A DNA stretch of 64,000 nt, taken from contig NZ_KB913017.1 of the NCBI RefSeq assembly GCF_000383975.1, positions 565,133-629,132 on the forward strand. The letters run 5' to 3'. Made by a program: the position numbers and the translations under genes. The stretch comes from Natronorubrum tibetense GA33 (lineage in GTDB: Archaea > Halobacteriota > Halobacteria > Halobacteriales > Natrialbaceae). This document shows positions 7,346 to 16,113 of this stretch, piece by piece. The notes below the pieces were generated by a model. That model was not told the DNA's origin and did not search any database. It saw nothing but the letters and a program-made list of their open reading frames with translations. Every line of letters starts with the position of its first letter. Position 1 is the first letter of the stretch.

Positions 7346-8538
7346 GCGGGAATCGCAACGGCGAGGAACCCGAACTTGCCGTCGGCGCGGACGCCTTCGT
7401 CCAGTCCGGCACCGGCCTCGAGATCGCCGTCGTCGGCGCGGGGGCCGTCGGCGCGACGACGGCCTACGATCTCGCTCGCGAGGGTGCCGACGTGACGCTG
7501 TACGAGAAGGGATCGATCGCGAGCGGCTCGAGCGGTCGCGCGGCGGGCGTCTGTTACGACGCCTTCGCGGACCCGCTCGACGCCGAGATCGGTGCCGACG
7601 CGATCGAGCGGTTCCGCGACCTCTCCGGCGACGACACCTTCCCGTTCGTGGAGTGTCCGTACGTCTGGCTCGCCCGCGAGGGCGATTCGGAGCGCGCGGA
7701 CGCGATCCGCGAGCAGGTCGGGCGGATGCAGGAGAACGGCATCGTCGCGCTCGAGGCGACCGGTGACGACCTCGCGGATCGGTTTCCGTCGCTACGGACG
7801 GACGACGTCGAAGTCGCGGGTATCGCCGGCGGGGCGGGCTACACCGATCCCGCGACGTACACGGCCTGTCTCGCCGCCGCGGCGAACGGGGCAGGTGCGG
7901 CTCTCGAGTCCGAGACGCCGGTGCAGGTTCGCACCGATCCGTCGCGAGTCGTCCTCGAGGACGGCACCGAACGCGAGGTCGACGCGGTGGTCGTCACCGC
8001 CGGCGCGCACACGAAACGGCTCCTCGCCGACGCCGGCATCTCGATCGCGATGAAACCCTATCGCGTGCAGGCGCTCGTCGCGAGCGGCGACCTCGCGGAA
8101 CCGATGTGTTACGACGCGACGGACTCGCTTTACCTGCGGCCCCATCCTGACGGCTTGCTCGTCGGCAACGGGACGGAGTACGTCGAGGCCGATCCGGACG
8201 ACTACGAGCGCGACGCGGATCTCGACTTCGCGAACGACCTGCTCGCACGCGTCGAGCACCGCCTTCCGGAGGCGGATCTCGAACTCGAGCGAGCGTGGGC
8301 CGGCCTCTGTACGGCGACGCCGGATCGAGACCCGCTGGTCGGTGAGCTACGGGACGGGCTGTACGTCGCGACCGGCTTCCAGGGCCACGGCTTCATGCGC
8401 GCGCCGGCGATCGGCCAGCGACTGGCAGAACAGGTGCTCGGCGACGACGGGATCGAAGCCTTCGATCCGACCCGGTTCGACGGCGACGAGTCGTTCGAAA
8501 TCGTCGACGGAATGTCGGTCGAGTCCGAGTCCGCGTGA
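7342..8538 (+). CDS. FAD-dependent oxidoreductase, DAO family
   Basis: A 398-residue flavoprotein of the D-amino-acid oxidase/glycine oxidase/sarcosine oxidase family. The FAD-binding GAGAVG motif is at residues 32-37 of the Rossmann fold, and a YEKGSIASGSSGRAAG segment (about 54-69) follows, as expected for the flavin ribityl-binding loop. The C-terminal ATGFQGHGFMRAPAIGQRLAE motif is typical of DAO proteins. It should oxidise an amine substrate to the imine. Its start overlaps the creatininase stop (ATGA). An amide-hydrolysis then amine-oxidation sequence is a reasonable guess, but the substrate is not visible. Confidence 0.85.
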   Translation: MSGNRNGEEPELAVGADAFVQSGTGLEIAVVGAGAVGATTAYDLAREGADVTLYEKGSIASGSSGRAAGVCYDAFADPLDAEIGADAIERFRDLSGDDTFPFVECPYVWLAREGDSERADAIREQVGRMQENGIVALEATGDDLADRFPSLRTDDVEVAGIAGGAGYTDPATYTACLAAAANGAGAALESETPVQVRTDPSRVVLEDGTEREVDAVVVTAGAHTKRLLADAGISIAMKPYRVQALVASGDLAEPMCYDATDSLYLRPHPDGLLVGNGTEYVEADPDDYERDADLDFANDLLARVEHRLPEADLELERAWAGLCTATPDRDPLVGELRDGLYVATGFQGHGFMRAPAIGQRLAEQVLGDDGIEAFDPTRFDGDESFEIVDGMSVESESA

Positions 8539-8562
8539 AAACGACGTGTCGGTAACGGCAAA

Positions 8563-9024
8563 TCAGTCGTCGACGGTGATCTCGTCGGCTTCCGGCGCGG
8601 TCGCACTCTCTGGCTCCGTGTCGGTCTCCGAATCGTCAGTTTCGATCGAGACGTCCTTCGGAATGTCGATGCGCAGCGTGCCGGTTTCGGTTAGGGTCGC
8701 CTCGCCGGCATCCGGATCGACGACCGCGTCGTTCGGCAGTTCGGCTTCGCCGTCGAGTTCCATTCCGCGGCCGGGAAACCGCATCTCGTAGCCGTCCCGG
8801 AATTGGCGGAATCGTTCGATCCGAATCTTGACGTTTCCTTCCAGATAGCGGACCTGTACGTCGTCGGGTTCGGCACCCGGGGCGTCGAAAACGACCTGAT
8901 AGCTGGTCTCGTTCTCGAGGACGTCGACGGGGAGCGAGCGGTGTTTCTGGACGCGGCCGTTCGCGCGGCCGACCTGTCGGTAGAGGGCGTTACCGATCGA
9001 CTTGCGGAGGTCGCTGGGGCTCAC
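8563..9024 (-). CDS. Hsp20/alpha-crystallin family protein
   Basis: A 153-residue protein starting with GTG at 9024. The central alpha-crystallin domain spans about residues 30-125, with beta-strand patterns LPVDVLENETSYQVVFDAPG, VRYLEGNVKIRIER and ATLTETGTLRIDIPKD. The C-terminal 30 residues are an acidic, disordered tail. Small heat-shock proteins are ATP-independent holdases that bind unfolding proteins. The canonical IxI/V C-terminal motif is not obvious, so oligomerisation may differ from model sHsps. It is convergent with the FAD oxidoreductase, with only 24 bp between stops. Confidence 0.85.
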   Translation of the reverse strand: MSPSDLRKSIGNALYRQVGRANGRVQKHRSLPVDVLENETSYQVVFDAPGAEPDDVQVRYLEGNVKIRIERFRQFRDGYEMRFPGRGMELDGEAELPNDAVVDPDAGEATLTETGTLRIDIPKDVSIETDDSETDTEPESATAPEADEITVDD

Positions 9025-9192
9025 GGGGGGTCACCTCTGGACGCGACACGCAAGGCCGCAGTGGGGACCGGGAGGTGGGTCGAAGACATGACTTACCATC
9101 GGCTACACTAGCCCCATTCATATCTCTTTTGATAGAACAAAATAAACGTCTGACGAGTTCCGCGTTCACGAAACTGTGGCGGCCTCAGGAAG

Positions 9193-9351
9193 CTACAGTT
9201 CGACCCGCTCGAGACAGTCGCTTCCGCCACAGACCGGACACGAGAGGTCGGTCACCTCGATATCGTCCGGCACGTCGTAGGTGTAGTGATTCTCGAACAG
9301 GTCGAGAAAGCAATCCTCCGCGGTACAGACGAGTTCCTCCGTCGGTGGCAT
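9193..9351 (-). CDS. Small zinc-ribbon protein (DUF7559-like)
   Basis: A 52-residue protein from ATG 9351 (MPPTEELVCTAEDC...). Cys9 and Cys14 form one half-site and Cys38, Cys41 and Cys46 (SCPVCGGSDC) the other, so it can bind at least one zinc ion. Length and the phrase FENHYTYDVPD are as in a family of tiny conserved haloarchaeal proteins; the function is unknown. A longer open frame upstream to 9501 is unlikely to be translated. It is divergent from the radical SAM gene. Confidence 0.75.
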   Translation of the reverse strand: MPPTEELVCTAEDCFLDLFENHYTYDVPDDIEVTDLSCPVCGGSDCLERVEL

Positions 9352-9551
9352 ACCCGTTCTTGGGGCACGACGACCATCAACGTCCGGGTTACGGCACCAT
9401 CGGTTCGAGGTACTGGCTTCGGCTACTCGCTGCGGGTCGCCCATACGAACTGCACCCGCGAGCAGCGAGCGGTTCATCAACGGCGACCCTGAGGTGGACA
9501 CGTTCGTTCGGTGTAGTCACCGTTTTATCACTCGAGGCGCTACCCGACGAT

Positions 9552-11315
9552 ATGACTGACCCCGAGACGCTGTCGGTGACGATCGTCGACGGCTACGTCG
9601 ACGAACCCGCTCACTTCGGGGTGCCGCCGTACATTTCGACGTACCCGCGATACGCGGCCGGCGCGCTGATCGATGCGGGGGTGCCACGCGAAGCGATCAC
9701 TTACCACACGATCGATCGGCTTCGCGACGAGCCGGACTACTGGCGGGACGTCGACGAGGCCGACCTGCTGATCTATTTGGGCGGGATGACCGTCCCCGGC
9801 AAGTACGTCGGCGGCACGCCCGCCGAACCGGACGAAGTGCGAAAGATGGCCTGGACGGCGGGTGGCACGACCCTGATGGGTGGCCCCGTCAAGTTCGGCG
9901 TCGGCGACGAGAACGCCGGCGCTACGGAGACCGAACGGGACGATCTGGACTTCGACTTCGTCGCCAAAGGCGACGTCGAGGCCGCCGTCTACGACCTCGT
10001 CGAGAGCGGTCTCGAGGGCTTCAACAACCGGATGCGCGACGTCGACGAGGTGTCACGGTGGGCCCAGGAGGGGGCGTTCATCGTCGAGCAACACCCGAAT
10101 CATCCGGACCACCTCATCGCGGAACTCGAGACCTCCAGGGGCTGTGCCTACCGGTGTTCGTTCTGTACGGAGCCGCTCTACGGAAACCCGACGTTTCGGC
10201 CGCCGCCGTCGGTCGTCGGCGAGGTCGACGCCCTCTCGGATTACGGCGTCTCCCACTTCCGAATCGGTCGGCAGGCCGACATCCTCGCATACGGCGGCGA
10301 CGGCGAGGCGCCGAACCCCGACGCCCTTCGCCAACTGTACAGCGGTATCCGGGAGGTCGCGCCCGACCTCGAGACGCTCCACCTCGACAACATGAACCCG
10401 ATCACGATCGTCGAGTGGCCCGAGGCGAGTCGGGAGGGAATTCGGATCATCGCCGAACACAATACGCCGGGTGATACGGCCGCGTTCGGTCTCGAGTCGG
10501 CCGATCCCGTCGTTCAGGAGGAGAACAACCTGAACGTCACCGCCGAGGAGTGTTTCGAGGCGGTCAAGATCGTGAACGAGGAGGCTGGCTGGCGTCCAGG
10601 AGGGCCGAGGGACCCGAGGCACTCCGATAGTGCGAGCGGCCCAGCTGCGAGTGCGGGCGAAGTGCCAGACGGCGACGCGCCGCAACTCCCCAAACTCCTC
10701 CCCGGGATCAACCTCTTACACGGTCTCAAGGGCGAGCGCGAGGAGACCTACGAGCGAAATCGCGAGTTCCTCCAGCGGGTCTACGACGAGGGCTACATGC
10801 TCCGGCGGATCAACATCCGACAGGTGATGGCCTTCGACGGAACCGACATGAGCGATACGGGGGCCGAAATCGCGAACGAGCACAAACAGCTGTTCAAGCG
10901 GTACAAGACGCGGGTCCGCGAGGAGATCGACCAGCCGATGCTCGAGCGCGTCGCCCCGCCCGGCACCGTCCTCCCGAACGTCCACCTCGAGTACCACCAG
11001 GACGGGAAGACATTCGGTCGCCAGCTCGGCACGTACCCGCTGCTCGTCGGCATCCCGGGCGAGCGCGAACTCGATCGGACGATCGACGTCGCGGTCGTGG
11101 ATCACGGCTACCGCTCCGTCACCGGTGTCCCGTATCCGCTCGATCTCAACGACGCCTCGATGGACGAACTCACCGCCATCCCCGGAATCGGGGATCGAAC
11201 TGCGGGCGACATCGTCATCAATCGCCCCTACGAGACCGTCGCGGACGCCGACCTCGAGACGCAGTTCGATCTCTCGCAGTTCGTGACGACGCGGGGTCTC
11301 GAGCACGCGCGGTGA
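9552..11315 (+). CDS. Radical SAM protein with C-terminal helix-hairpin-helix
   Basis: A 587-residue protein. An N-terminal B12-binding-like alpha/beta region (1-185) precedes the radical SAM core, whose 4Fe-4S ligands are Cys198, Cys202 and Cys205 (GCAYRCSFC). A helix-hairpin-helix near 535-565 (LTAIPGIGDRTAGDIV) suggests nucleic-acid binding. Residues about 348-380 form a Pro/Gly/Ser/Asp-rich insertion absent from a compact core. Similar archaeal proteins are annotated only as radical SAM proteins; the substrate, perhaps an RNA or DNA base, is unknown. ATG 9552 is chosen because the frame upstream to 9075 crosses the divergent zinc-ribbon gene. Confidence 0.85.
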   Translation: MTDPETLSVTIVDGYVDEPAHFGVPPYISTYPRYAAGALIDAGVPREAITYHTIDRLRDEPDYWRDVDEADLLIYLGGMTVPGKYVGGTPAEPDEVRKMAWTAGGTTLMGGPVKFGVGDENAGATETERDDLDFDFVAKGDVEAAVYDLVESGLEGFNNRMRDVDEVSRWAQEGAFIVEQHPNHPDHLIAELETSRGCAYRCSFCTEPLYGNPTFRPPPSVVGEVDALSDYGVSHFRIGRQADILAYGGDGEAPNPDALRQLYSGIREVAPDLETLHLDNMNPITIVEWPEASREGIRIIAEHNTPGDTAAFGLESADPVVQEENNLNVTAEECFEAVKIVNEEAGWRPGGPRDPRHSDSASGPAASAGEVPDGDAPQLPKLLPGINLLHGLKGEREETYERNREFLQRVYDEGYMLRRINIRQVMAFDGTDMSDTGAEIANEHKQLFKRYKTRVREEIDQPMLERVAPPGTVLPNVHLEYHQDGKTFGRQLGTYPLLVGIPGERELDRTIDVAVVDHGYRSVTGVPYPLDLNDASMDELTAIPGIGDRTAGDIVINRPYETVADADLETQFDLSQFVTTRGLEHAR

Positions 11316-11486
11316 TCTGCACTTCGAACGACCCCGTTTGGCCCTCTCGAGCTGGTTCAGTCCGCTTTTCGAACCTACGCGATCTGTTGCCGTCCGCAGC
11401 CCGTACTTTTTTCCAACTGTGCAGACGCTCGATCTGTCGGTAGTTCTATTACGAATGAGCATAAGAGGTGAAATCGAGGGTCTACT

Positions 11487-11891
11487 GTGGAAATATCTGA
11501 AAAACTCCTGTGTCTGTTCAGTGCGGACGTTTCAGCAGAGGAGGATCGTTACGTCATCGAAGTACCACGTCAAGAGGTCGAAACCGGCGATATCGACCCG
11601 GAGGAAGTGTACCGCGTCGCGCTGATCTCTCGTGAGGAGTCGACCGAGACCGAGGAGACGACGGCCCAGCCACAGACGGCACCGTCGGAACCGCAGCCAC
11701 CGGTCGACGTCGGCGAAACGCGCTACGTCGAGATCGAAGACATCGGGAAACAGGGAGACGGTATCGCTCGCGTCGAACGCGGCTACGTCATTATCGTCCC
11801 CGGCGCCGACGTCGGCGAGCGCGTCAAAGTCGAAGTCACCGAGGTCAAATCGAACTTCGCCGTCGGCGAGATCATCGAAGAAACGTTTTAA
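11487..11891 (+). CDS. TRAM domain RNA-binding protein
   Basis: A 134-residue protein with GTG start at 11487 (MEISEKLLCLFSADV). The N-terminal 50 residues form a small conserved domain; residues about 51-75 are an acidic Pro/Gln-rich linker; residues 76-134 are the TRAM domain (RYVEIEDIGKQGDGIARV...VPGADVGERVKVEVTEV). Single TRAM proteins are archaeal RNA chaperones, with a cold-shock-like role shown in methanogens. The GTG start is supported by the conserved N-terminal sequence. A T-rich stretch near 11408 may terminate the upstream gene. Confidence 0.85.
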   Translation: MEISEKLLCLFSADVSAEEDRYVIEVPRQEVETGDIDPEEVYRVALISREESTETEETTAQPQTAPSEPQPPVDVGETRYVEIEDIGKQGDGIARVERGYVIIVPGADVGERVKVEVTEVKSNFAVGEIIEETF

Positions 11892-12071
11892 GCGACCAGT
11901 CGTCCGGGTTCTCGAGCGGTCTGTGGCCGCGCTCGAACCCGGTCCGTGTCAGCTTCCCGTGAGACGCCGTCAACGAAGGTTTCGTATTGCAGTGGCGTCG
12001 TCCGAACAGCCTGTGGAACTACCAGCCCGAGCGAACAGGGTCCCCAACTGCCCCCTGCGGATCGAGCCGGG

Positions 12072-12728
12072 TCAGTCGTGGTCGTTCACGTCGAGGGCTG
12101 CTGCGACGAGACTGGATTGGCCCCGCCGTAACAGATCAGAGACGGTCGAGACCGCACAGTCGAGTCGATCCGCGATGTCCTGAAGCGTCGCGGTCCGTGG
12201 AATTTCGTAGTAGCCGAGTTCCCAGGCGGTCTCGAGCGCTCGTCGCTGATCAACGGTGAGGGGAGCGTCTGCGATCTGGGGGACGGAGCCGACGGAGATC
12301 ACGTCGACCGTCAACTCGTCCGGTATCTCCTCGCGGATCTCCCGAAAGTCGCTGGATGTGGTCACAATCGAGACGACCATTCGCCGATCGGGCAGATACT
12401 CTATCGGCGGAATCACCGCGAGCGTCTCGCGTTGAAACGCCGTCGCGAGCGCTCGATTGTACGCATCCAGTTCGTTTCTGAGGTAGGAATAACAGCCGTC
12501 GTCTCCGTCCGGATAGATCTCGTACTCATCAATGTCGAGTTCCGTCCGGAGCGCCGATTCGTACACCTCCGGATCGCCTTCCACGTAGTTGATTGTCGTT
12601 TCGATACCGTCGGTGACCGTGACGTACAGAATCAGCTCTCGAGACACCGCTGGAGCGGTACAGACGAGCGAGTGGATCGGATGGATCGTCGTCTCCGTAT
12701 GCGTAATCGCGATCCGGATTGCATTCAT
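12072..12728 (-). CDS. HTH_10 (bacterio-opsin activator-like) transcriptional regulator
   Basis: A 218-residue regulator. The N-terminal region (MNAIRIAITHTETTIHPIHS...) is a ligand or partner-sensing domain of the type found in many haloarchaeal regulators. The C-terminal HTH_10 domain, about residues 160-215, contains LTVDQRRALETAWELGYYEIPR and LQDIADRLDCAVSTVSDLLRRGQ. The open frame extends to 13055, but that part overlaps the divergent winged-helix gene; ATG 12728 aligns with family starts and ATG 12755 is an alternative. It shares a short upstream region and a symmetric TATA box with the winged-helix gene, suggesting joint or mutual control. Confidence 0.8.
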   Translation of the reverse strand: MNAIRIAITHTETTIHPIHSLVCTAPAVSRELILYVTVTDGIETTINYVEGDPEVYESALRTELDIDEYEIYPDGDDGCYSYLRNELDAYNRALATAFQRETLAVIPPIEYLPDRRMVVSIVTTSSDFREIREEIPDELTVDVISVGSVPQIADAPLTVDQRRALETAWELGYYEIPRTATLQDIADRLDCAVSTVSDLLRRGQSSLVAAALDVNDHD

Positions 12729-12768
12729 TCGTTCGGCCTCGTCCAACCCCTTCATCTCGCCGAGGCAA

Positions 12769-12778
12769 CTTATATAAT
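12769..12778. promoter_or_regulatory. Shared TATA element between divergent regulator genes
   Basis: CTTATATAAT is nearly symmetric and lies 41 bp from the minus-strand ATG (12728) and about 51 bp from the plus-strand ATG (12829). It could recruit TBP in either orientation, which would couple expression of the two regulators. Confidence 0.5.
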
Positions 12779-12828
12779 TGCGAAAGCATTCGTGCCAACA
12801 GTTTGGCGGGGCCGAAGCAGTGTTGTGG

Positions 12829-13185
12829 ATGATGGCACGGAACGGAACGTCGGAGAACTCGACACCGGCCACCGACGAATTGCTCGAACTGCTCGGTGAC
12901 CGGTACGCTCGTCGGGTCCTCCGGACGATACTCGACGAGCCGATGGCTGTACAACAGATCGTCGATACCACGGGAATCTCGAAGCCGACAGCGTATCGCC
13001 GCCTCGACCAGTTAGAGCGTGCGGGGCTCGTCGCGTCGAAGATGCTGCTCGACACCAGCGGGAACCACTACAAACAGTACTGGACGACGCTTGAGAGCGT
13101 GACCCTCCGAATCGGTGAAGACGGGGTAACGACGACCGTCCGGGCCGACCGTACGCAGCGGAGCCAGGAACGAAGACTATCGTAA
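12829..13185 (+). CDS. Winged helix-turn-helix regulator, ArsR-like
   Basis: A 118-residue protein (from the first of two adjacent ATGs, 12829/12832). Residues about 12-90 form a winged-helix fold: ELLGDRYARRVLRTILDEPMAVQQIVDTTGISKPTAYRRLDQLERAGLV, with the recognition helix around KPTAYRRLDQLE. The rest is a short wing (MLLDTSGNHYKQYWTTLESVTLRI) and a basic tail. Haloarchaeal proteins of this type are annotated as winged-helix or ArsR-type regulators. It lacks clear metal-ligand cysteines. It is transcribed divergently from the HTH_10 regulator and overlaps no downstream gene. Its targets are unknown. Confidence 0.8.
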   Translation: MMARNGTSENSTPATDELLELLGDRYARRVLRTILDEPMAVQQIVDTTGISKPTAYRRLDQLERAGLVASKMLLDTSGNHYKQYWTTLESVTLRIGEDGVTTTVRADRTQRSQERRLS

Positions 13186-13298
13186 CGATCGAAGCCAGTT
13201 GCAGACCGATCAGATGACCGTCGTCCGAGGGTGCGTACCGACCGCACGGCCGTCGTCTGAAGATGCGTACCGACCGCCAGCCGCGACGCTCAGCCGGC

Positions 13299-14066
13299 TC
13301 ACGCCATTGGAATCGTGTCTCGAAACGTCTCCGGATCGTCGTGGAAACAGTCGCCGACGACGACGGCGTCCGCGCCGGCCTCGAGGATCTCCATCGTCTT
13401 CTCCTGACTGTCGATACCGCCGCCGTAGAGGAGCGTGGTGTCCTCGAGATAGCGCGCCGCGGCTTCGACGTCCTCGGGCCCGCCGTAGCGGCCGGAGTAT
13501 TCGACGTAGAAGATCGGGAAGCCGTAGAACGCCTCGGTCGCGAGCGCAGCACCGGCGACCTGCTCCGGCGTGTAGGTGGTCTCGACCCCGGAGGTGGTCG
13601 CCGCCGCGGAGTCGAGATGCTGGACGACGTATCCCTCGCCGATCAGGCTCGTCGCGAGTTCGGCGATCGCATCGACTCCTTTGGACGCGACGAAGTCGCC
13701 GACGACCGGGAGACCGGCCCCGAGGAGTTCCTCGGGCGTGCGTCCGACCTCGGTGAAGAGATCGACGTGTTTGCCCACGAAATGCTCCCGATCACCGTTG
13801 TAGACCGCCGGAACGGCGACGAAGTCCGCGGCGTCGATCGTCTCTCGCGAGACGTGGTCGGAACTGTACGGCTCCTGAAAGACGGGTGTCGAGGGATGTG
13901 CGTCGTCGATCGCTCGGATCGCCTCGAGCGTGTTCGTCTCCGTGACGTCGTCGGAGCCGCCGACGATCACCAGATCGGTGCCCTTGAGCACGTCGAGATC
14001 ATCCGGCAACGGCTTCGCAGGATCGACTTTCGTGATGTGGGTCACCCCGTCCCAGTCGAGTGTCAT
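13299..14066 (-). CDS. Geranylgeranylglyceryl phosphate synthase
   Basis: A 255-residue TIM-barrel prenyltransferase. Motifs include HITKVDPAKPLP (about 9-20), LVIVGGSDDVTETN, VFQEPYSS, FVAVPAVYNGD, YVEYSGRYGGPEDV and LLYGGGIDS, covering substrate and phosphate-binding loops of the PcrB/GGGPS family. The enzyme joins geranylgeranyl diphosphate to sn-glycerol-1-phosphate, the first ether bond in archaeal membrane lipids. I chose ATG 14066 (MTLDWDGVTHITKVDP) over the upstream in-frame ATG 14093. A YkgJ protein gene lies upstream on the same strand, 79 bp away. Confidence 0.9.
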   Translation of the reverse strand: MTLDWDGVTHITKVDPAKPLPDDLDVLKGTDLVIVGGSDDVTETNTLEAIRAIDDAHPSTPVFQEPYSSDHVSRETIDAADFVAVPAVYNGDREHFVGKHVDLFTEVGRTPEELLGAGLPVVGDFVASKGVDAIAELATSLIGEGYVVQHLDSAAATTSGVETTYTPEQVAGAALATEAFYGFPIFYVEYSGRYGGPEDVEAAARYLEDTTLLYGGGIDSQEKTMEILEAGADAVVVGDCFHDDPETFRDTIPMA

Positions 14067-14145
14067 GCAGAGGCCTTCGAAGAACGGTCTCAACTCCCTG
14101 TCGGTTTCGCGGTCGGTCGTCGGTCGAACCCCGCTGGACGACGAT

Positions 14146-14865
14146 TCACTCTTCGAGGGGCGTCCCGTCGATGCCTTTCACCCCTTCGGAGTCGTGAACG
14201 ACGACCTCGCCGGGGTCCGGTGGGGCGGGCTCGTAGGTATCTCGGACGGCAATGGCCTCCTCGAGTTCGCGTACGGCGCGCTCCTTGAGTGCGCGTGCGA
14301 GGTCTTCGGCGTCCTCGCGGGAGATATCTCGACCCAGCCCCTCGCACTCGTGGGCGCGGACGACGCCTTTCTCGTCGCCGGCTCCGCCAGCTTCCCGTTG
14401 CGCCGGGAGCGCAACGCTGTCGACGACCTCACCCATCGGCTGGCTGGTTCCGTCCAGTGCAACGCTGAACGGGTAGGTACGACAGATCAGTGGTCGGTCG
14501 TCGTGGGCGGCGCAGGCACCGGCCCCATCCTCGTCTTCCTCGTAGAAGGTACAGTCCCCGCAGCTGTCGGTCTGGAGCGCCCACTCGAAGGTCTCGCCCT
14601 CGAGGTCGCCGTCTTCGGTCTCCGACAGGCCGTACGGCATCGGTCGGGCGACGTCGCGCCAGTCGTACTCGCCGTCGTACGCGTCGCTCGCTTCGAGGTC
14701 GCGCACCTCGTCCGGAAACACCGTCGCAGTGTGTTCGTCCTCGCCGTGGCCCTTGCAGCAGGCCCCACAGCGGGTACACTCGAAGCCGATCGACTCGATG
14801 GCGTCCGCGAGGTCGTCGACGGCGAGCTGGCGGGCGTCTTCGAGTTCGGCCTCGAGCGATTGCAT
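14146..14865 (-). CDS. YkgJ family cysteine cluster protein
   Basis: A 239-residue protein with the YkgJ cysteine pattern: Cys30, Cys33, Cys36, Cys37 (FECTRCGACCKGHGEDE) and a later group SCGDCTFYEEDE...ACAAHDDRPLICRTYPF. These residues are expected to hold a zinc or iron-sulfur site. The family is widespread, with no firmly proven enzymatic function; the CRTYPF motif is diagnostic. An acidic C-terminal part follows. It lies between the metallo-beta-lactamase and GGGP synthase genes on the same strand, so these may be loosely co-transcribed. Confidence 0.85.
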   Translation of the reverse strand: MQSLEAELEDARQLAVDDLADAIESIGFECTRCGACCKGHGEDEHTATVFPDEVRDLEASDAYDGEYDWRDVARPMPYGLSETEDGDLEGETFEWALQTDSCGDCTFYEEDEDGAGACAAHDDRPLICRTYPFSVALDGTSQPMGEVVDSVALPAQREAGGAGDEKGVVRAHECEGLGRDISREDAEDLARALKERAVRELEEAIAVRDTYEPAPPDPGEVVVHDSEGVKGIDGTPLEE

Positions 14866-14913
14866 ACTGGATACTCCCTGCGAGGGCAGAAAAGGCAGTC
14901 GCTCCCTCGCCGT

Positions 14914-15708
14914 TCAGTCGGTCCGCGCGGCCGGCACCGCCCGCTCGCCGTCCCACCGGACGCGACCCTCGACATCGAGCTTCTCGAGGTGGGCCACGAC
15001 GGTTGCCCGCGCGAGGTCGCGGACGCCGGAGAGATCCTTCTCGTAGGCCATCTCGAGGATCTCCTCGAGCGTGTCCGCACCAGCGTCGACGGCCTCGAGA
15101 ATCTTCTCCTCCCGACGCTTCCGGTGGGTGAGCAGTCGCTCCAGAGTCTCTCGGGACGCGTCGATCTCGGGTCCGTGTCCGGGATGGAGCGCCGGCGGGT
15201 CGGCCGCCCAAAGGCGACGCAGGGTCGTTACGTAGGCGCGCATGTCGCCCTCCGGTGCGCCGACGACGACACTGCCCTCGCGGACTGCACAGTCACCGCA
15301 CAGGATCGGTCCGTCGCGGCCGGCCTCGAGGGCGACGTGGTCGGGCGCGTGGCCCGGCGCGTCGAAGACGCGAACGCGGTCGTCGCCGAGCGGAATCGAC
15401 GTTCCCGGGGTGAACGTTCGGTCGGGATCGACACCGGTCGCCTCGCGGAACCGTTCCGCGTGGCCGTACCGCGCCCAGACGGTCGCGTCCGTTTCGGCGG
15501 CGTACGCGTCGACGGCACCGACGTGATCGGGATGGGTGTGCGTGACGAGCACGTGCTCGACGTCGCGGGTACGGACCGCCCGGTCGAGTTCGTCGGTTCG
15601 CGCCGCGGGATCGACGAGCACCGCGGACTCGTCGCCGAGCAGGTAGGCGTTGGTCGCCCCGCCCGGCGCGCGCGTCGCGACTGGAATCGCCAGTCGAGTG
15701 AGATGCAT
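14914..15708 (-). CDS. Metallo-beta-lactamase fold hydrolase
   Basis: A 264-residue protein. The metal-binding signature HTHPDH is at 57-62, followed by further motifs FDAPGHAPDHVAL and LHPGHGPEIDASRETLERLL. The C-terminal 65 residues are a winged-helix-like region (RKRREEKILEAVDAGADTLEEILEMAYEKDL...ARATVVAHLEKL) as in LACTB2-type and related RNase/hydrolase proteins. It likely cleaves an ester, thioester or phosphodiester using two zinc ions; the substrate is not visible. ATG 15708 begins with the first beta-strand; the frame upstream to 15783 has no support. Confidence 0.85.
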   Translation of the reverse strand: MHLTRLAIPVATRAPGGATNAYLLGDESAVLVDPAARTDELDRAVRTRDVEHVLVTHTHPDHVGAVDAYAAETDATVWARYGHAERFREATGVDPDRTFTPGTSIPLGDDRVRVFDAPGHAPDHVALEAGRDGPILCGDCAVREGSVVVGAPEGDMRAYVTTLRRLWAADPPALHPGHGPEIDASRETLERLLTHRKRREEKILEAVDAGADTLEEILEMAYEKDLSGVRDLARATVVAHLEKLDVEGRVRWDGERAVPAARTD

Positions 15709-15822
15709 ATCTTGAGCGTTGCAGCGAGCAAAAAAGTGTGTATCGGCGGGTCGGTTCGACCGACGCCGGCGGACCACCCCCATCCGTACCCCCGTACAGA
15801 TGTGGACCGGGCTGCCGGGCGG

Positions 15823-16104
15823 TCAGTTCTTGAGGAAGTAAACCTGTTTGCGCGCGTCGCGGAAGCTGTATCGGGAGCCGACGAGACCGACGTCCTCGAG
15901 GCGGTTGAGCGCGTAGCGGACGGTTCGGTCGGGTAGGAGCGACTCCTCGGCTAGCTGGCCCTGCGAGAGTGGCGAGTCGGTCTCGAGCACTTTCGCGACC
16001 AGTTTCGCACTCGGCGGCAGGTCACGGAGGCGGTCACGGTATTCATCCGCTGAGAGGGTTTCTTCGGCAGCACCGGCACGGTCCTCGGCTGTACTCATGC
16101 TCAT
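15823..16104 (-). CDS. Winged helix-turn-helix DNA-binding protein
   Basis: A 93-residue regulator (MSMSTAEDRAGAAEETL...). The winged helix covers PPSAKLVAKVLETDSPLSQGQLAEESLLPDRTVRYALNRLEDVGLV, with recognition helix around PDRTVRYALNRLE, and ends SFRDARKQVYFLKN. Haloarchaea carry several such short MarR-like proteins, some highly expressed. The start could be ATG 16113, 16104 or 16098; a TATA-like CATATAGGG about 40 bp upstream fits any of them. It is divergent from the methyltransferase gene across a 327-bp gap. No ligand-binding domain is present, so it may act as a chromatin or constitutive factor. Confidence 0.8.
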   Translation of the reverse strand: MSMSTAEDRAGAAEETLSADEYRDRLRDLPPSAKLVAKVLETDSPLSQGQLAEESLLPDRTVRYALNRLEDVGLVGSRYSFRDARKQVYFLKN

Positions 16105-16113
16105 ACCTACCAC

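Noticed and set aside
13930-15936. 668-codon plus-strand open frame
   Set aside because: It runs antisense through the GGGP synthase, YkgJ and metallo-beta-lactamase genes, which all carry clear family motifs. Long antisense frames arise from the high third-position GC.
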